A stretch of DNA of 58,656 nucleotides from Nitrososphaerales archaeon. Lineage in GTDB: Archaea; Thermoproteota; Nitrososphaeria; Nitrososphaerales; CADDZS01. Location of the stretch: positions 1 to 58,656 of the forward strand of contig JASHOD010000155.1 in NCBI GenBank assembly GCA_030041295.1. Direction: 5' to 3'. Shown here piece by piece: positions 17,861-27,241 of this stretch. The translations under genes and the position numbers were made by a program. A model generated the notes under the pieces. That model made no database searches. It was not told where the DNA came from and saw only the letters and a list, made by a program, of their open reading frames with translations. Each line of letters begins with the position of its first letter. The first letter of the stretch is position 1.

Positions 17861-19669
17861 TTATTCTGCCGTTGTGGGAATCTTGCCGACGTAATAGTAT
17901 TTTCCTTCTTCCTTTTGCGTCCGGTCAAGCTTGCTGTCTGGCTTGTTGACTCTTGGCCTCCCGGTTGTGATATCCCGACGATATGTTATACCGAGTTCTT
18001 TCAGAAACGAGTTCATCCCTTCCGTTTTGCCTAAAGGTTTGCTAGCATGCCCGTGCCTTCCTGGTTCCCCCGAGAAAATCATGAGTGAATCCGCCACGAT
18101 ATCTACGAGCTGAATATCATGGTCGATTACGACGGCAGTTTTTCCCATAGACCTTACGAAACGCTGGATAGACTTCGCCAGGACTATCCTGTCCTCAACG
18201 TCGATGAATGCCGAAGGTTCATCGAATGCGTAAATCATGGCATCCTGAAGCAGCGTCGCTACGATTGCGACCTTTTGAAGCTCGCCTCCGCTCAGATGCT
18301 TGATCGCTTTTTCGTATAGCTTCTCCAACTTTAGCGGGCTGATGAGCTGGGTTTGAATGAGTCCCGTATCAACGTTCTTGTTAATGCTTCGTAAATAAGT
18401 CTGTACATCCATTTCCGAACTTGCGGAAAGATACTGAGGCTTGTATGCTACTTTCGCGGAAAGGTTTACTGTCCCATCGGTTGGTGTTTCTAATTCCGCT
18501 AGCATTTTGAGAAATGTAGTTTTACCAAGTGCATTTGCTCCCAGGATTCCTATAACTTCGCCCAGCCTAATTTCGGCCGGCTCCACGCTTAGCTCGAAAG
18601 TCGGGAATGATTTTTTTAATAAAGTGTAATCGCATATCGTCGGAGTTTCTATGTCTTCCTCGACCGGAGAATAAATGTCGAAACGCACAGGCTGGTCCCT
18701 GAATCTTACATTTTCAGCTTCAAGGAATCCGTCGAGTAGTTCATTGATCCCGGATCTTGCTGACTGAATCGTAGATGTTATACCGTACACTCCTGGCTCC
18801 CCGTAAAGAATGTGTATGTAGTCACTAAGGTAATCCAAGAAGGAAAGGTCGTGCTCCGCTAATATCACAGAAGCTTTCTTGGCAAGTTCCGCGATCACTT
18901 GCGATACCTTCATTCGCTGGAATACATCATTGTAACTCGAGGGCTCGTCGAAGAAGTACATGTCCGCGTCCTTTAGGGCGGCGACCGCCACTGCTGTCTT
19001 TTGTAATTCTCCGCCGCTAAGCTCGCTCACGTTCAAGTCAAGATTGTTCCTGAGCGACAAAACGTCAACGATCTCCGATATGTTCCTGCTGGACCCAGCC
19101 GAAGTTTTCAAGAGTTCTCGCATCGAGCCCTTCCAGATCTTTGGAATCATATAAACCGCCTGGGGCTTTATTGAGACTTTGAGATTTCCCGCTGAAATTG
19201 CCTCGAAGTGTTTTTGGAGTTCAGTCCCCTGAAATTGTTCGATAATGGAGTCCCAATCAGGAGGATCGTCATATTTTCCCAGATTCGGCTTGATTGAGCC
19301 TGAGAGCACGTTCATCGCCGTAGACTTGCCTACTCCGTTTCGTCCAATGAGACCTACGACCGCGTTCTTCTTGGGAATCGGGATCTTGTACAGTCGAAAC
19401 GTGTTTACTCCATACTGGTGAACCTTTTGGGATCCAAGTTCTGAGGCGACATTGATAATCGAGATTGCATCAAAAGGGCATTTCTTTACGCATATCGAGC
19501 AACCCGTACACAGTTCCTCGCTGATGACGGCCTTGGCGTCTTCGCCTAAAACAATACAGTCACTGCCTGTCTTATTCACAGGGCAAAATGAGATGCATTC
19601 GAGATTGCATTTGCGGGAGTGGCAGGATTCCTTTTCAAGAACCGCGATTCTATGAGACGAATAAGACAT
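17861..19669 (-). CDS. abce1: ABCE1/Rli1 ribosome-recycling ATPase
   Basis: The 602-residue protein shows the complete ABCE1 layout. Two [4Fe-4S] clusters are built by CNLECISFCPVNKTGSDC and CTGCSICVKKCPFDAI. ABC domain 1 has Walker A GRNGVGKST and signature LSGGELQK. A hinge follows, then ABC domain 2 with Walker A GANALGKTT and a second LSGGELQK. ABCE1 splits ribosomal subunits after termination together with aRF1/Pelota. Walker B regions FFDEPSS and AFDEPSA are intact. Start ATG 19669; a 30-bp gap to trm5 suggests an operon linking two translation-quality genes. Confidence 0.97.
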   Translation of the reverse strand: MSYSSHRIAVLEKESCHSRKCNLECISFCPVNKTGSDCIVLGEDAKAVISEELCTGCSICVKKCPFDAISIINVASELGSQKVHQYGVNTFRLYKIPIPKKNAVVGLIGRNGVGKSTAMNVLSGSIKPNLGKYDDPPDWDSIIEQFQGTELQKHFEAISAGNLKVSIKPQAVYMIPKIWKGSMRELLKTSAGSSRNISEIVDVLSLRNNLDLNVSELSGGELQKTAVAVAALKDADMYFFDEPSSYNDVFQRMKVSQVIAELAKKASVILAEHDLSFLDYLSDYIHILYGEPGVYGITSTIQSARSGINELLDGFLEAENVRFRDQPVRFDIYSPVEEDIETPTICDYTLLKKSFPTFELSVEPAEIRLGEVIGILGANALGKTTFLKMLAELETPTDGTVNLSAKVAYKPQYLSASSEMDVQTYLRSINKNVDTGLIQTQLISPLKLEKLYEKAIKHLSGGELQKVAIVATLLQDAMIYAFDEPSAFIDVEDRIVLAKSIQRFVRSMGKTAVVIDHDIQLVDIVADSLMIFSGEPGRHGHASKPLGKTEGMNSFLKELGITYRRDITTGRPRVNKPDSKLDRTQKEEGKYYYVGKIPTTAE

Positions 19670-19876
19670 TTGTTATTGAAGAATCTCCTCAAGAAAGGAA
19701 AAAAAGATCGAACTCACATTATGCAGTGACTGGCAAACACTAACATTAAAGCTCTCGATATAGTCGACGACAGTTATCTCAAAAGCAAAGTAAGTTTTTC
19801 AAAGATGTTTCATCTCGTTATCTTGTTCAATATCATATTAACTCTTTGGACTCATTTCATTAGGAAAAGGACTATT

Positions 19877-19893
19877 TTCCCGCATAGCGGGAA
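19877..19893. repeat. Perfect inverted repeat upstream of cdc48
   Basis: TTCCCGC-ATA-GCGGGAA is a perfect 7-bp arm repeat with a 3-base centre, about 125 bp before the cdc48 start and in the 350-bp divergent region between rli1 and cdc48. GAATTC repeats follow at once. No long T-run follows it, so a regulator site is as likely as an RNA hairpin. Confidence 0.45.
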
Positions 19894-20018
19894 TTCGGAA
19901 TTCAGTATCCACAATTCATATGCGTTATTTCTACGCAGATTCGATGAAATGGAATGTGTATGAAAGGCAGAAATATTAGATTGTTTATAGTTTTAGAACT
20001 AGGAGAACAGTACTTCCA

Positions 20019-22187
20019 TTGAGCCAGCAAGGTGTTACCTTGAAGGTGCTAGAGGCCTACACGAGAGATGTAGGAAGAGGAGTCGCTAGAATTGATTATG
20101 ATGCCATGGATGCGCTTGATGCATCGACTGGAGATATAATCGAAATCAAGGGCAAGCGAAGAACTGTCGCAAAATGTCTACCTCTCTACCCATCTGACGA
20201 GGGACGTGGCGTCATAAGGATCGATGGTCTAATCCGCAATAACTCAGGAGTCGCTATAGGCGACACTGTCACGATAAAGAAGATCAAAGCTCCCCCCGCT
20301 GAGAAGGTAGTAGTGGCTCCTCTCGAAGCGATTCCTCCAATAGACGAGCGTTACCTTGCTGACGCTCTTGAGAGCGTCCCGGTCACCAAGGGTGATAATA
20401 TCATGATTCCCTACTTTGGCGGACGACTTACTTTCCAGGTATTGGGTGTTAGTCCTATGGCTGACGCCGTTCTGATTACCCAACGCACGATATTTGCAAT
20501 CTCCGAAAAGGGCGAGACACTAAGAGGAGTTCCGCAAGTCACATACGAGGATATCGGAGGCTTGAAAGATGAAATTCAAAAGGTTCGAGAAATGATTGAG
20601 CTCCCTCTTCGTCATCCGGAAATATTTGAAAAATTAGGCGTCGAGGCTCCGAAGGGTGTACTTCTCTATGGTCCGCCAGGCACTGGTAAGACTCTGCTAG
20701 CAAAGGCTGTAGCTAACGAGAGCAACGCTCACTTCATCAGCATCTCAGGGCCGGAGATTATGAGCAAATTCTACGGTGAAAGTGAAGCTCGACTGCGAGA
20801 GATCTTTAAGGAGGCTAGGGAAAAAGCTCCAACAATTGTGTTTATTGATGAAATAGATTCTATTGCTCCAAAAAGGGAAGAAGTGACTGGAGAAGTTGAA
20901 CGACGTGTCGTATCGCAGCTTCTTTCTTTGATGGATGGACTGGAAGCGAGAGGAAAGGTAATCGTCATCGCAGCTACCAACAGACCAAACGCAATTGACC
21001 CCGCTCTGCGAAGACCTGGAAGATTCGACAGAGAAATCGAAATCAAGGTTCCAGATAAGAAGGGTCGATTCGAAATATTACAAATACACACGCGCCACAT
21101 GCCTCTGACTCAAGAGGTAGATCTTGAGAAAATCTCGGCCGTAACCCACGGCTTCGTCGGAGCTGATGTCGAGTACTTGTGTAAGGAAGCCGCGATGAAG
21201 ACTTTGAGGAGAATGTTGCCTGAACTCAAAATCGAAGAGGACAAGCTTCAACCAGAATTCTTGAACAGGCTACAAGTGACGATGGAAGATTTCGAGAATG
21301 CGCTGAAGGATGTTTATCCATCCGCGATGCGTGAGGTTTACTTGGAGACTCCGGACGTTCGCTGGACGGATATTGGAGGACTCGAAAGCATAAAGAAAGA
21401 ACTCCAAGAAGCTGTGGAATGGCCCCTAAAGTATCCGGACCTTTACACGACGATCGGTTACAGCATGCCAAAGGGCGTCTTACTCTATGGTCCTTCGGGT
21501 ACGGGTAAGACTCTCCTGGCAAAGTCCGTCGCGACAGAAAGTGAAGCTAATTTCATCAGTGTTCGCGGGCCAGAGTTGCTTTCAAAGTGGGTCGGAGAGT
21601 CAGAGCGCGGAGTTCGCGAAGTGTTTAGACGGGCTAGACAAGCTTCGCCTTGCGTTATATTCTTCGACGAAATCGACGCGTTAGCTCCTGTCAGGGGATT
21701 GGGCGGGGACAGCATGGTCACCGAACGAGTCGTGAGCCAACTTTTGACTGAACTGGATGGAATTCAATCGCTGGCCGGCGTGGTGGTTTTGGCTGCGACG
21801 AACAGGATGGATATGGTTGATCCGGCACTACTTAGGGCAGGACGTTTCGACAAGCTCCTGTACATTCCTTCGCCGGACAAGGAAGCCAGGAGATCGATAC
21901 TCGAAATCCACATCAAGCACAAACCTGTCGCTGCCGACCTCGACATCGGGCGCGTTGCAGAGATGACGGAGGGATTCAGCGGGGCTGATCTCACGTCTGT
22001 CGTGAATACGGCCGTATCCCTTGTGCTTCAGGAGTACATTGCTAGTTTCCCCAAGCCTGAGGATGCGAAGAAACATGCCGCAGAAGCCGCAGTTACCATG
22101 AGGCATTTCGAGGACGCTATTCGCAAAGTCAAGAGCTCTAGAGAAGGCAAGCCTGCCGAGAAAATCGCGGTTCCTTACTACAGGTAG
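20019..22187 (+). CDS. cdc48: Cdc48/VCP-type AAA+ ATPase
   Basis: The 722-residue protein has the N-domain (double-psi barrel plus 4-stranded barrel, residues 1-~185) and two AAA modules. D1 has [17 protein letters not shown] and an arginine-finger region [11 protein letters not shown]2 has GPSGTGKT (Ser replacing the usual second Pro), VIFFDEIDA and [11 protein letters not shown]. It unfolds ubiquitin-like-tagged or misfolded proteins. The C-terminus ends in PYYR, which fits the HbYX tail (hydrophobic-Tyr-any) known to dock AAA unfoldases on the 20S proteasome; that role here is an inference. A TATA-like TTTATAG at about 19984-19990 lies ~30 bp before the TTG start, consistent with a leaderless mRNA. 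Confidence 0.96.
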   Translation: MSQQGVTLKVLEAYTRDVGRGVARIDYDAMDALDASTGDIIEIKGKRRTVAKCLPLYPSDEGRGVIRIDGLIRNNSGVAIGDTVTIKKIKAPPAEKVVVAPLEAIPPIDERYLADALESVPVTKGDNIMIPYFGGRLTFQVLGVSPMADAVLITQRTIFAISEKGETLRGVPQVTYEDIGGLKDEIQKVREMIELPLRHPEIFEKLGVEAPKGVLLYGPPGTGKTLLAKAVANESNAHFISISGPEIMSKFYGESEARLREIFKEAREKAPTIVFIDEIDSIAPKREEVTGEVERRVVSQLLSLMDGLEARGKVIVIAATNRPNAIDPALRRPGRFDREIEIKVPDKKGRFEILQIHTRHMPLTQEVDLEKISAVTHGFVGADVEYLCKEAAMKTLRRMLPELKIEEDKLQPEFLNRLQVTMEDFENALKDVYPSAMREVYLETPDVRWTDIGGLESIKKELQEAVEWPLKYPDLYTTIGYSMPKGVLLYGPSGTGKTLLAKSVATESEANFISVRGPELLSKWVGESERGVREVFRRARQASPCVIFFDEIDALAPVRGLGGDSMVTERVVSQLLTELDGIQSLAGVVVLAATNRMDMVDPALLRAGRFDKLLYIPSPDKEARRSILEIHIKHKPVAADLDIGRVAEMTEGFSGADLTSVVNTAVSLVLQEYIASFPKPEDAKKHAAEAAVTMRHFEDAIRKVKSSREGKPAEKIAVPYYR

Positions 22188-22247
22188 TAGCGAGGAATAC
22201 ACGATTTATTTCGTCGAGAGTATCTCCCGTACAGTCAGATGAGTGAT

Positions 22248-22270
22248 CCCTCTAGCTAGAGGGTTTTCTT
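22248..22270 (+). terminator. Hairpin plus T-rich tract after cdc48
   Basis: CCCTCTAGCTAGAGGG (22248-22263) is a perfect 16-base palindrome able to form a 6-bp stem with an AGCT loop. TTTTCTT follows immediately. Its position 60 bp past the cdc48 stop fits a transcription terminator, although archaeal termination normally needs only the T-tract. Confidence 0.6.
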
Positions 22271-22289
22271 TGCGGCTTTCTGACTACTT

Positions 22290-22305
22290 ACACACGTGCG
22301 TGTGT
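22290..22305. repeat. Alternating CA/TG inverted repeat
   Basis: ACACACG-TG-CGTGTGT is a perfect inverted repeat of 7-bp arms with a central CACGTG. It lies 27 bp after the palindromic terminator candidate. The alternating purine-pyrimidine run could form a second hairpin, a protein-binding site or left-handed DNA; the sequence alone does not decide. Confidence 0.4.
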
Positions 22306-22788
22306 GCAAAGTAACTAGGGGGTTTCAAATAGAATACAGGAGGCGTAATTCTCAGCCTGATTCCAATAAGATTCACCAATTGACGACATACAGATATTGG
22401 AAGAATTGTAACCTCTCAATTGTAAATATGGAATTTATGGGGGAAGCGAGCTCGGGTGTCTTATCTTGTCGTTTCCTTGAATCCATGCCCTAAATTAAAG
22501 CCGATGTTTGAAAGTAGTTCATTAAGGACTCCAGCGTCGATGAAAAAATCCGCTCTATTCGGAATATAAAAAGGAATGAGGTAGTTATGTCGTCTTCCAA
22601 AATATTACCTAGGAATCGAAGCAGGACTGGATATTGTGCTTGAAAATCGGAGCTTTGCTCTTACCAACCATCTCCGAACAGTCGAGCATTTTTTGGCTCA
22701 CCAACCAGACCCCGAACAGAACCAATTTTTGATTTTGTTAACTTTCTCGGGCGTTGCCAAGTTCTTTCGCTTGCTACATTTCGAGGAG
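22306..22788. other. Intergenic stretch, no gene recognised
   Basis: About 480 bp between the hairpins after cdc48 and the small minus-strand ORFs. A plus-strand TATA-like box (AATATAAAAAGG, about 22562-22573) is followed by only an 18-codon frame, so a non-coding transcript is conceivable, but no known RNA signature (tRNA, C/D box, SRP or RNase P) was recognised. Confidence 0.4.
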
Positions 22789-22911
22789 CTAGGGTGAACG
22801 ACTTCCCACTATGATAGCAGGCAATCCGAACACGAGGAAAATGACAATGAGATTGAAGTAAGAATTATTTACCGCATCTTGAAGCCAAGTCCTTCCAAAA
22901 ATGTCGGGCAA
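22789..22911 (-). CDS. Small single-pass membrane protein, 40 residues
   Basis: On the minus strand, an in-frame TAA and one codon precede a TTG at 22909-22911. It opens MPDIFGRTWLQDAVNNSYF, then a clean hydrophobic span NLIVIFLVFGLPAIIVG, and ends SRSP with TAG. The soluble-helix-plus-TM pattern is what a real small membrane protein looks like. It lies 37 bp downstream of another minus-strand frame that also ends in a TM segment, so the two may be co-transcribed. I do not recognise a family. The TTG start and short length limit confidence. Confidence 0.42.
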   Translation of the reverse strand: MPDIFGRTWLQDAVNNSYFNLIVIFLVFGLPAIIVGSRSP

Positions 22912-22948
22912 GGATTACAAATTAGGTCTTCACCCGCCATTGAGCCCA

Positions 22949-23220
22949 TCAAGGATATCCAACGATAACAAAGAGAAAAAGGGATACACCAATAGCTAAC
23001 AGAACAATACCCGTGGCGGTCAAGAAATTCCGGCTTTTCACAAGTGCTTTGAAAGAGTCGGATATTGAAACGGCTTTTGCCAATTCGAATTTGCTACAGG
23101 GGGAACAATCGAGTAGTAATTCGATTTGAAGGCTCTCTCAGAGAACTGTTTTGGCTGGATTAGCTTTACATACATTTTTCCGTTCTCTATAATAAACGGA
23201 ATACCTAGGTTTTCAAACAC
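22949..23220 (-). pseudogene. Small membrane-anchored protein, apparently frameshifted at a GA repeat
   Basis: From GTG 23220 the minus strand encodes VFENLGIPFIIENGKMYVKL, then IQPKQFSE, and reaches a GAGAGA run. Beyond it this frame becomes unconvincing and stops at 23038. Moving past the run by one GA unit continues naturally as SLQIELLLDCSPCSKFELAK, then AVSISDSFKALVKSRNF and a TM span LTATGIVLLAIGVSLFLFVI ending VGYP. The joined protein would be about 90 residues with a C-terminal membrane anchor. A TTG inside the second part could alone give a 44-residue TM protein. The GTG abuts the gatD TTG, and the frame crosses the gatD TATA box, so the true 5' end is uncertain. Confidence 0.4.
23187..23197 (+). 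promoter_or_regulatory. TATA-like box of gatD-gatE
   Basis: CTATAATAAAC is centred about 29 bp upstream of the gatD TTG at 23221. This is the distance expected if transcription starts at the start codon (leaderless mRNA), and it supports the choice of that TTG as the start. Confidence 0.5.
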
Positions 23221-24597
23221 TTGCCTGAGAATGACGCCACAGGAGCCGATGATCTTTCAAGTTATACCGGTCCAGCCGCCGAGCTTATCAAAAATTCTGA
23301 AGCAAAGAGCGGGAGCAGAGTCAAGATCAAGACAAACGACGGACTTGAGTTGAGCGGACTCCTCATTCCAAGATATGAGGAAGGAGCTTCCGATTATGTC
23401 GTCTTGAAGCTCAAATCCGGTTACAATGTCGGCATAGAAGCAAAGTCAATTATTTCGATGAATGAAGAAGAACCTCCGATACAAGGAAAAACAACAGCGG
23501 TTGCACGAAATAATGACAGATCAACACTTGGGCCGCAAAATCAGAAGACTATTCTTCTTCTCAGTACTGGCGGTACTATCGCGAGCAAGGTCGACTACAG
23601 AACCGGTGCGGTAAAACCAGTTTACACCGCTGCCGATCTTTACGCTTCAGTTCCTGAGCTTGGAAAAATCGCTCGCATTGAAGCAGAGATAGCTTTCTCA
23701 TCTTTCAGCGAAAACCTTTCCCAGACGCACTGGGAGGAGCTTTCCCGAAGAATAATTGACACGAAGACTAACCGTAGTGCCTCGGGTCTTGATGGAATAG
23801 TTGTAATGATGGGGACCGACACGTTAGCGTATGTCTCCGCAGCTCTCAACTTTTCATTAATCGGGTTTGGTCTGCCGGTCGTATGCGTGGGTTCCCAGCG
23901 ATCTTCGGATAGGCCCTCGACTGACTCAGCCCTGAATCTTCAAGGTGCGGCTCGTTTCGTCGCATCTTCGAACGGCTCAGGAGTGGTAGTTGCCATGCAC
24001 GAAAGTGAAAACGACAACACGATTGCAATACACTCCGGTGTCAGGGTCAGGAAAAATCATACCAGCAGAAGAGACGCTTTCGAGTCTATCGATGTCCCGC
24101 TAATTGCGAAAGTTCAAAATGATAAGGTGTCGTTTGTTTCTGATTACAACAATGTCTACAAAATGGGCGATTTGTCTTCTGAACTTGCCCTAAAGACGAA
24201 GTTCGATCAACGCGTATCTTTGATAAAATTCCATCCTGGCTTTGACATAGAAATGTTACGTTTCTTGCAAAGCAAAGGTGTTAGAGGATTGATCGTTGAG
24301 GCAACGGGTCTCGGTCACGTCTCTTCGAAAACAGTTGATTCCATACGTGAGTTGGTCAGAAACGGCATCTTTGTAGGGATAACATCTCAGTGCATATGGG
24401 GTCATGTCGATCTCAACGTTTATGAAACAGGAATTGACTTGGTAAATGCCGGCGCTGTGCCGCTCGGAAACATGCTAAGCGAAACCGCTTTTGTGAAACT
24501 ATGTTGGGCAATAGGAAACTTCCCTCCTGAACGAACAAGAAATCTAATGACTAGGAATCTTGTCGGCGAAACGACAGAGAGAATTCCGCTCCGTTAG
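23221..24597 (+). CDS. gatD: Glu-tRNA(Gln) amidotransferase subunit D
   Basis: GatD is the asparaginase-like half of the archaeal enzyme that converts Glu-tRNA(Gln) to Gln-tRNA(Gln). The N-terminal domain (GSRVKIKTNDGLELSGLLIP, YNVGIEAKSI) is GatD-specific. The amidase domain begins LLLSTGGTIASKVDYRTGAV with the nucleophilic Thr, and VMMGTDTLAYVSAAL carries the Thr-Asp pair of the second active-site motif. The conserved Lys region is seen in the RFVASSNGSGVVVAMH block. It hydrolyses Gln and passes ammonia to GatE. 458 residues is normal. gatE follows after 76 bp. Confidence 0.96.
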   Translation: MPENDATGADDLSSYTGPAAELIKNSEAKSGSRVKIKTNDGLELSGLLIPRYEEGASDYVVLKLKSGYNVGIEAKSIISMNEEEPPIQGKTTAVARNNDRSTLGPQNQKTILLLSTGGTIASKVDYRTGAVKPVYTAADLYASVPELGKIARIEAEIAFSSFSENLSQTHWEELSRRIIDTKTNRSASGLDGIVVMMGTDTLAYVSAALNFSLIGFGLPVVCVGSQRSSDRPSTDSALNLQGAARFVASSNGSGVVVAMHESENDNTIAIHSGVRVRKNHTSRRDAFESIDVPLIAKVQNDKVSFVSDYNNVYKMGDLSSELALKTKFDQRVSLIKFHPGFDIEMLRFLQSKGVRGLIVEATGLGHVSSKTVDSIRELVRNGIFVGITSQCIWGHVDLNVYETGIDLVNAGAVPLGNMLSETAFVKLCWAIGNFPPERTRNLMTRNLVGETTERIPLR

Positions 24598-24673
24598 AAT
24601 CGTCGAAAATTGAGAGGGATGCGAACTGAACATAAGCCAACAAACTGTCAGTGATGGACTCGACTACCGCGCC

Positions 24674-26647
24674 ATGCAACTTAAAGTGGGCTTGGAGGTA
24701 CACCAACAGCTCTCTACGAAGGCAAAACTGTTCTGTGATTGCCCATGTTTTTCTGGAACTGAATCCTTTGCTTCAACAACAGATCCTGATTCAGCGAGAC
24801 AGATCCAATTGCGCTACCCGATCGAGTTTACAAGGATGCTCCGGGCCGCAGCGTCCGAACTCGGAGAACTGGATGCGGCCGCCAAGTTCGAAGCTAGGAG
24901 CGCCATTCGAGTAAGGTACCTTTCAAATAAAGAGACATCATGCCTTGTCGAGGCAGACGAAGAACCTCCCCATCCCATAAATCGAGATGCCCTCGAAACA
25001 TCCCTTATCTTCGCGCTGGCTCTCAAATCTCGCGTCATTGACGAGATTCATGTCATGAGGAAAATAGTCGTTGACGGCTCCAACACTTCTGGTTTCCAGC
25101 GGACGGCGGTAGTGGCTCTAGGAGGATATCTGGAGTATGGGAGCGCAGGAGCAAGGGTAGGCGTTCAGAGCATCAGTTTGGAAGAGGACGCGGCACGCGC
25201 GGTGAAGCTTGGAGCCCATAACAAGGAAACAAAGATTGACGCGGAACCAGAACGTACATACATTCTCGACAGATTGGGTACGCCGCTTGTAGAAGTGGCA
25301 CTTGCTCCCTTAGAAGGCACACCGGAAGAAGTGGAAGAAGCAGCTGGTTCGTTAGGTCGAATGCTTCGTTCGTCGGGCAGGATTGCAAGAGGCCTAGGAA
25401 CGATCAGGCAAGACCTTAACATTTCCATTATGGGCGGGTCGGTCGTCGAAATAAAGGGGGTTCAAAAACTAGACCAGATCTCGAAAGTTGTTCGTTTTGA
25501 GTCTGCAAGGCAGAAATTCTTTTTTGATCTTGCTTCAGAGATCAAAGAGAGAGTTGGTCCGGAGCTACAAATAGAATCTCGCGACGCCACTGAATTGTTC
25601 CGGAATACCGATTCTAAGATCATACAAAAATCCTTCTCAACTTTTGGGGACGGCACTCGCGTGTTTTGCATAGTTGTGAAGAACTTTACTGGTTTTATTG
25701 GCAGAGAAAACGCTTTTCATTCGAGATTAGGTAAGGAACTGGGCGAGATTGCTAGGGCGTACGGTATAGGAGGCATATTCCATTCCGACGAACTGCCTAA
25801 TTACGGGATAACTTCGGATGAAGTTACTAGGTTAAGAGAACAATTCCATTTATCAACCAAAGACGCGTTCATTCTGCTTGCCAGTCAGCAACTAAAAACT
25901 AATTTGACGAGCTCCGCGCTCCTTGAACGGCTTAGACAATCTCTTTTCGGAATTCCTCCGGAGACAAGGGCTGCAAATGAAGAGGGCGAGACAGTCTTCC
26001 TTAGACCGAGGCCTGGTGCTGCCAGAATGTACCCAGAAACGGACATTCCGCTAATCAAAATAACAAAGGATCTTCTGGACGGGCTTGGACGTTTAATTCC
26101 AGAGCCTTGGGACAAGCAGGTAAAGAAATTCGAATTGAGATACAAACTTTCTAAGCAGCTCGCAGTTCAGCTGTTTGACTCAGATAGAAGACAGGTATTC
26201 GAAGAAGTTATGAAGGAGACCAGCTTGCCCGCTAGCTTCGTGGCTTATGGTCTGATTGACGTAGTCCAGAGCCTATCAGGCGAAGGAGTCAAGATAGATG
26301 AGATTTCAAATAAACAGTTCAAGGAAGTTCTAATCGCATTAGATCAGAAAAAATTTGCGAAAGAAGCACTCCCAGACTTGCTTAGGCTTCTTTCCGAAAA
26401 TTCTCAATTGACTACTGAAGAAGCCATGAACAAAATAGGGTTAAGCATGATGAGCAAAGACGATCTCAGGCTCTTAGTCAAAGACATTATCACCAAAAAC
26501 CAAAACTTGGTAAAGACAAAGGGAAATGCGTCCCAGAGTACGCTGATGGGGATGATAATGCGACAGGTTCGAGGCAAAATTGACGGAAAAATCGTAAACG
26601 AGATACTTGCTGAAGAACTGAGCGGTTCAGTTAGTCAGTCAACGTAA
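24674..26647 (+). CDS. gatE: Glu-tRNA(Gln) amidotransferase subunit E
   Basis: GatE is the kinase and transamidase subunit of GatDE. It begins MQLKVGLEVHQQLSTKAKLF, the GatB/GatE signature, and carries FCDCPCF with metal-ligand cysteines. The cradle domain continues to RPGAARMYPETDIPLI. A GAD-like insertion (LRQDLNISIMGGSVVEIKG to IGGIFHSDELPNYGI) distinguishes GatE from bacterial GatB. The C-terminal helical/YqeY tail binds tRNA (LMGMIMRQVRGKIDGKIVNE). Frames upstream of ATG 24674 contain no usable start before a stop, so this ATG is used although it leaves a short N-terminus. Confidence 0.96.
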   Translation: MQLKVGLEVHQQLSTKAKLFCDCPCFSGTESFASTTDPDSARQIQLRYPIEFTRMLRAAASELGELDAAAKFEARSAIRVRYLSNKETSCLVEADEEPPHPINRDALETSLIFALALKSRVIDEIHVMRKIVVDGSNTSGFQRTAVVALGGYLEYGSAGARVGVQSISLEEDAARAVKLGAHNKETKIDAEPERTYILDRLGTPLVEVALAPLEGTPEEVEEAAGSLGRMLRSSGRIARGLGTIRQDLNISIMGGSVVEIKGVQKLDQISKVVRFESARQKFFFDLASEIKERVGPELQIESRDATELFRNTDSKIIQKSFSTFGDGTRVFCIVVKNFTGFIGRENAFHSRLGKELGEIARAYGIGGIFHSDELPNYGITSDEVTRLREQFHLSTKDAFILLASQQLKTNLTSSALLERLRQSLFGIPPETRAANEEGETVFLRPRPGAARMYPETDIPLIKITKDLLDGLGRLIPEPWDKQVKKFELRYKLSKQLAVQLFDSDRRQVFEEVMKETSLPASFVAYGLIDVVQSLSGEGVKIDEISNKQFKEVLIALDQKKFAKEALPDLLRLLSENSQLTTEEAMNKIGLSMMSKDDLRLLVKDIITKNQNLVKTKGNASQSTLMGMIMRQVRGKIDGKIVNEILAEELSGSVSQST

Positions 26648-26677
26648 GAGATTAATTACTCCCAAAGAAGGGGAGAA

Positions 26678-27241
26678 ATGAGACGAACAATATTGTCTGA
26701 AAATCATCAGGATGCTATAACTCAGTTTGATAAGAATGAGCTTCGTGTCTCGCTCTCGTACAAGGATTTGAAAGCGGAGTTTTCAGGAACGCCTGAGGCT
26801 GTTCTTCAGTCGTTGGTTTCTTTTCTTGCACGGCAGATTCCTGCGCTAGATCTTGCAAAGAAGCTATCTCTAAATTACGAAGTTGTGCAACTCGCTGAAG
26901 AATTTCAGGATTACATCAAGATCACTCCTGAAGGACCAATCGTTCTATCATCAGCTGACAGAAAGCTCAGTGATAGGCAAATATTATGCTTGCAACTGGT
27001 TGGCCAAAGGATAGCTTTCGAATCTGGGAGATCAGGGACAAGTTCATCTACCTCATTATCAGAATTACAGGAAAAGACCGGGATGATTCCCAAGACGCTG
27101 AGCTCGCGGCTAAGTGAGCTATCAAAGGAAGGCCGCGTAGCGAGAGAATCGAAACCCGAAGGCAATGCTTACAGAATTACAACTCAAGGAATCAACGCGC
27201 TTATCGAAGACCTAGGAAAGAAGAAAGGAGCAAGATCCTAA
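26678..27241 (+). CDS. Winged-helix protein with N-terminal beta-rich domain (A)
   Basis: The N-terminal half has two strands and a helix, LRVSLSYKDLKAEFSGTPEA then VLQSLVSFLARQI. The C-terminal half (residues ~105-180) is a winged helix: LSELQEKTGMIPKTLSSRLS as the helix-turn-helix and GRVARESKPEGNAYRITTQG as the wing. The convergent neighbour 27238-27720 has the same N-terminal pattern (VKLRKAGWEVEISASESQLK), so the two are related regulators. It follows gatE by 30 bp and is probably on that transcript. Ligand and targets unknown. The 3' ends overlap by 4 bp. Confidence 0.6.
   Translation: MRRTILSENHQDAITQFDKNELRVSLSYKDLKAEFSGTPEAVLQSLVSFLARQIPALDLAKKLSLNYEVVQLAEEFQDYIKITPEGPIVLSSADRKLSDRQILCLQLVGQRIAFESGRSGTSSSTSLSELQEKTGMIPKTLSSRLSELSKEGRVARESKPEGNAYRITTQGINALIEDLGKKKGARS

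Noticed and set aside
22296..22493. 65-codon frame after cdc48
   Set aside because: Starts inside the alternating CA/TG palindrome and encodes no domain- or TM-like sequence.
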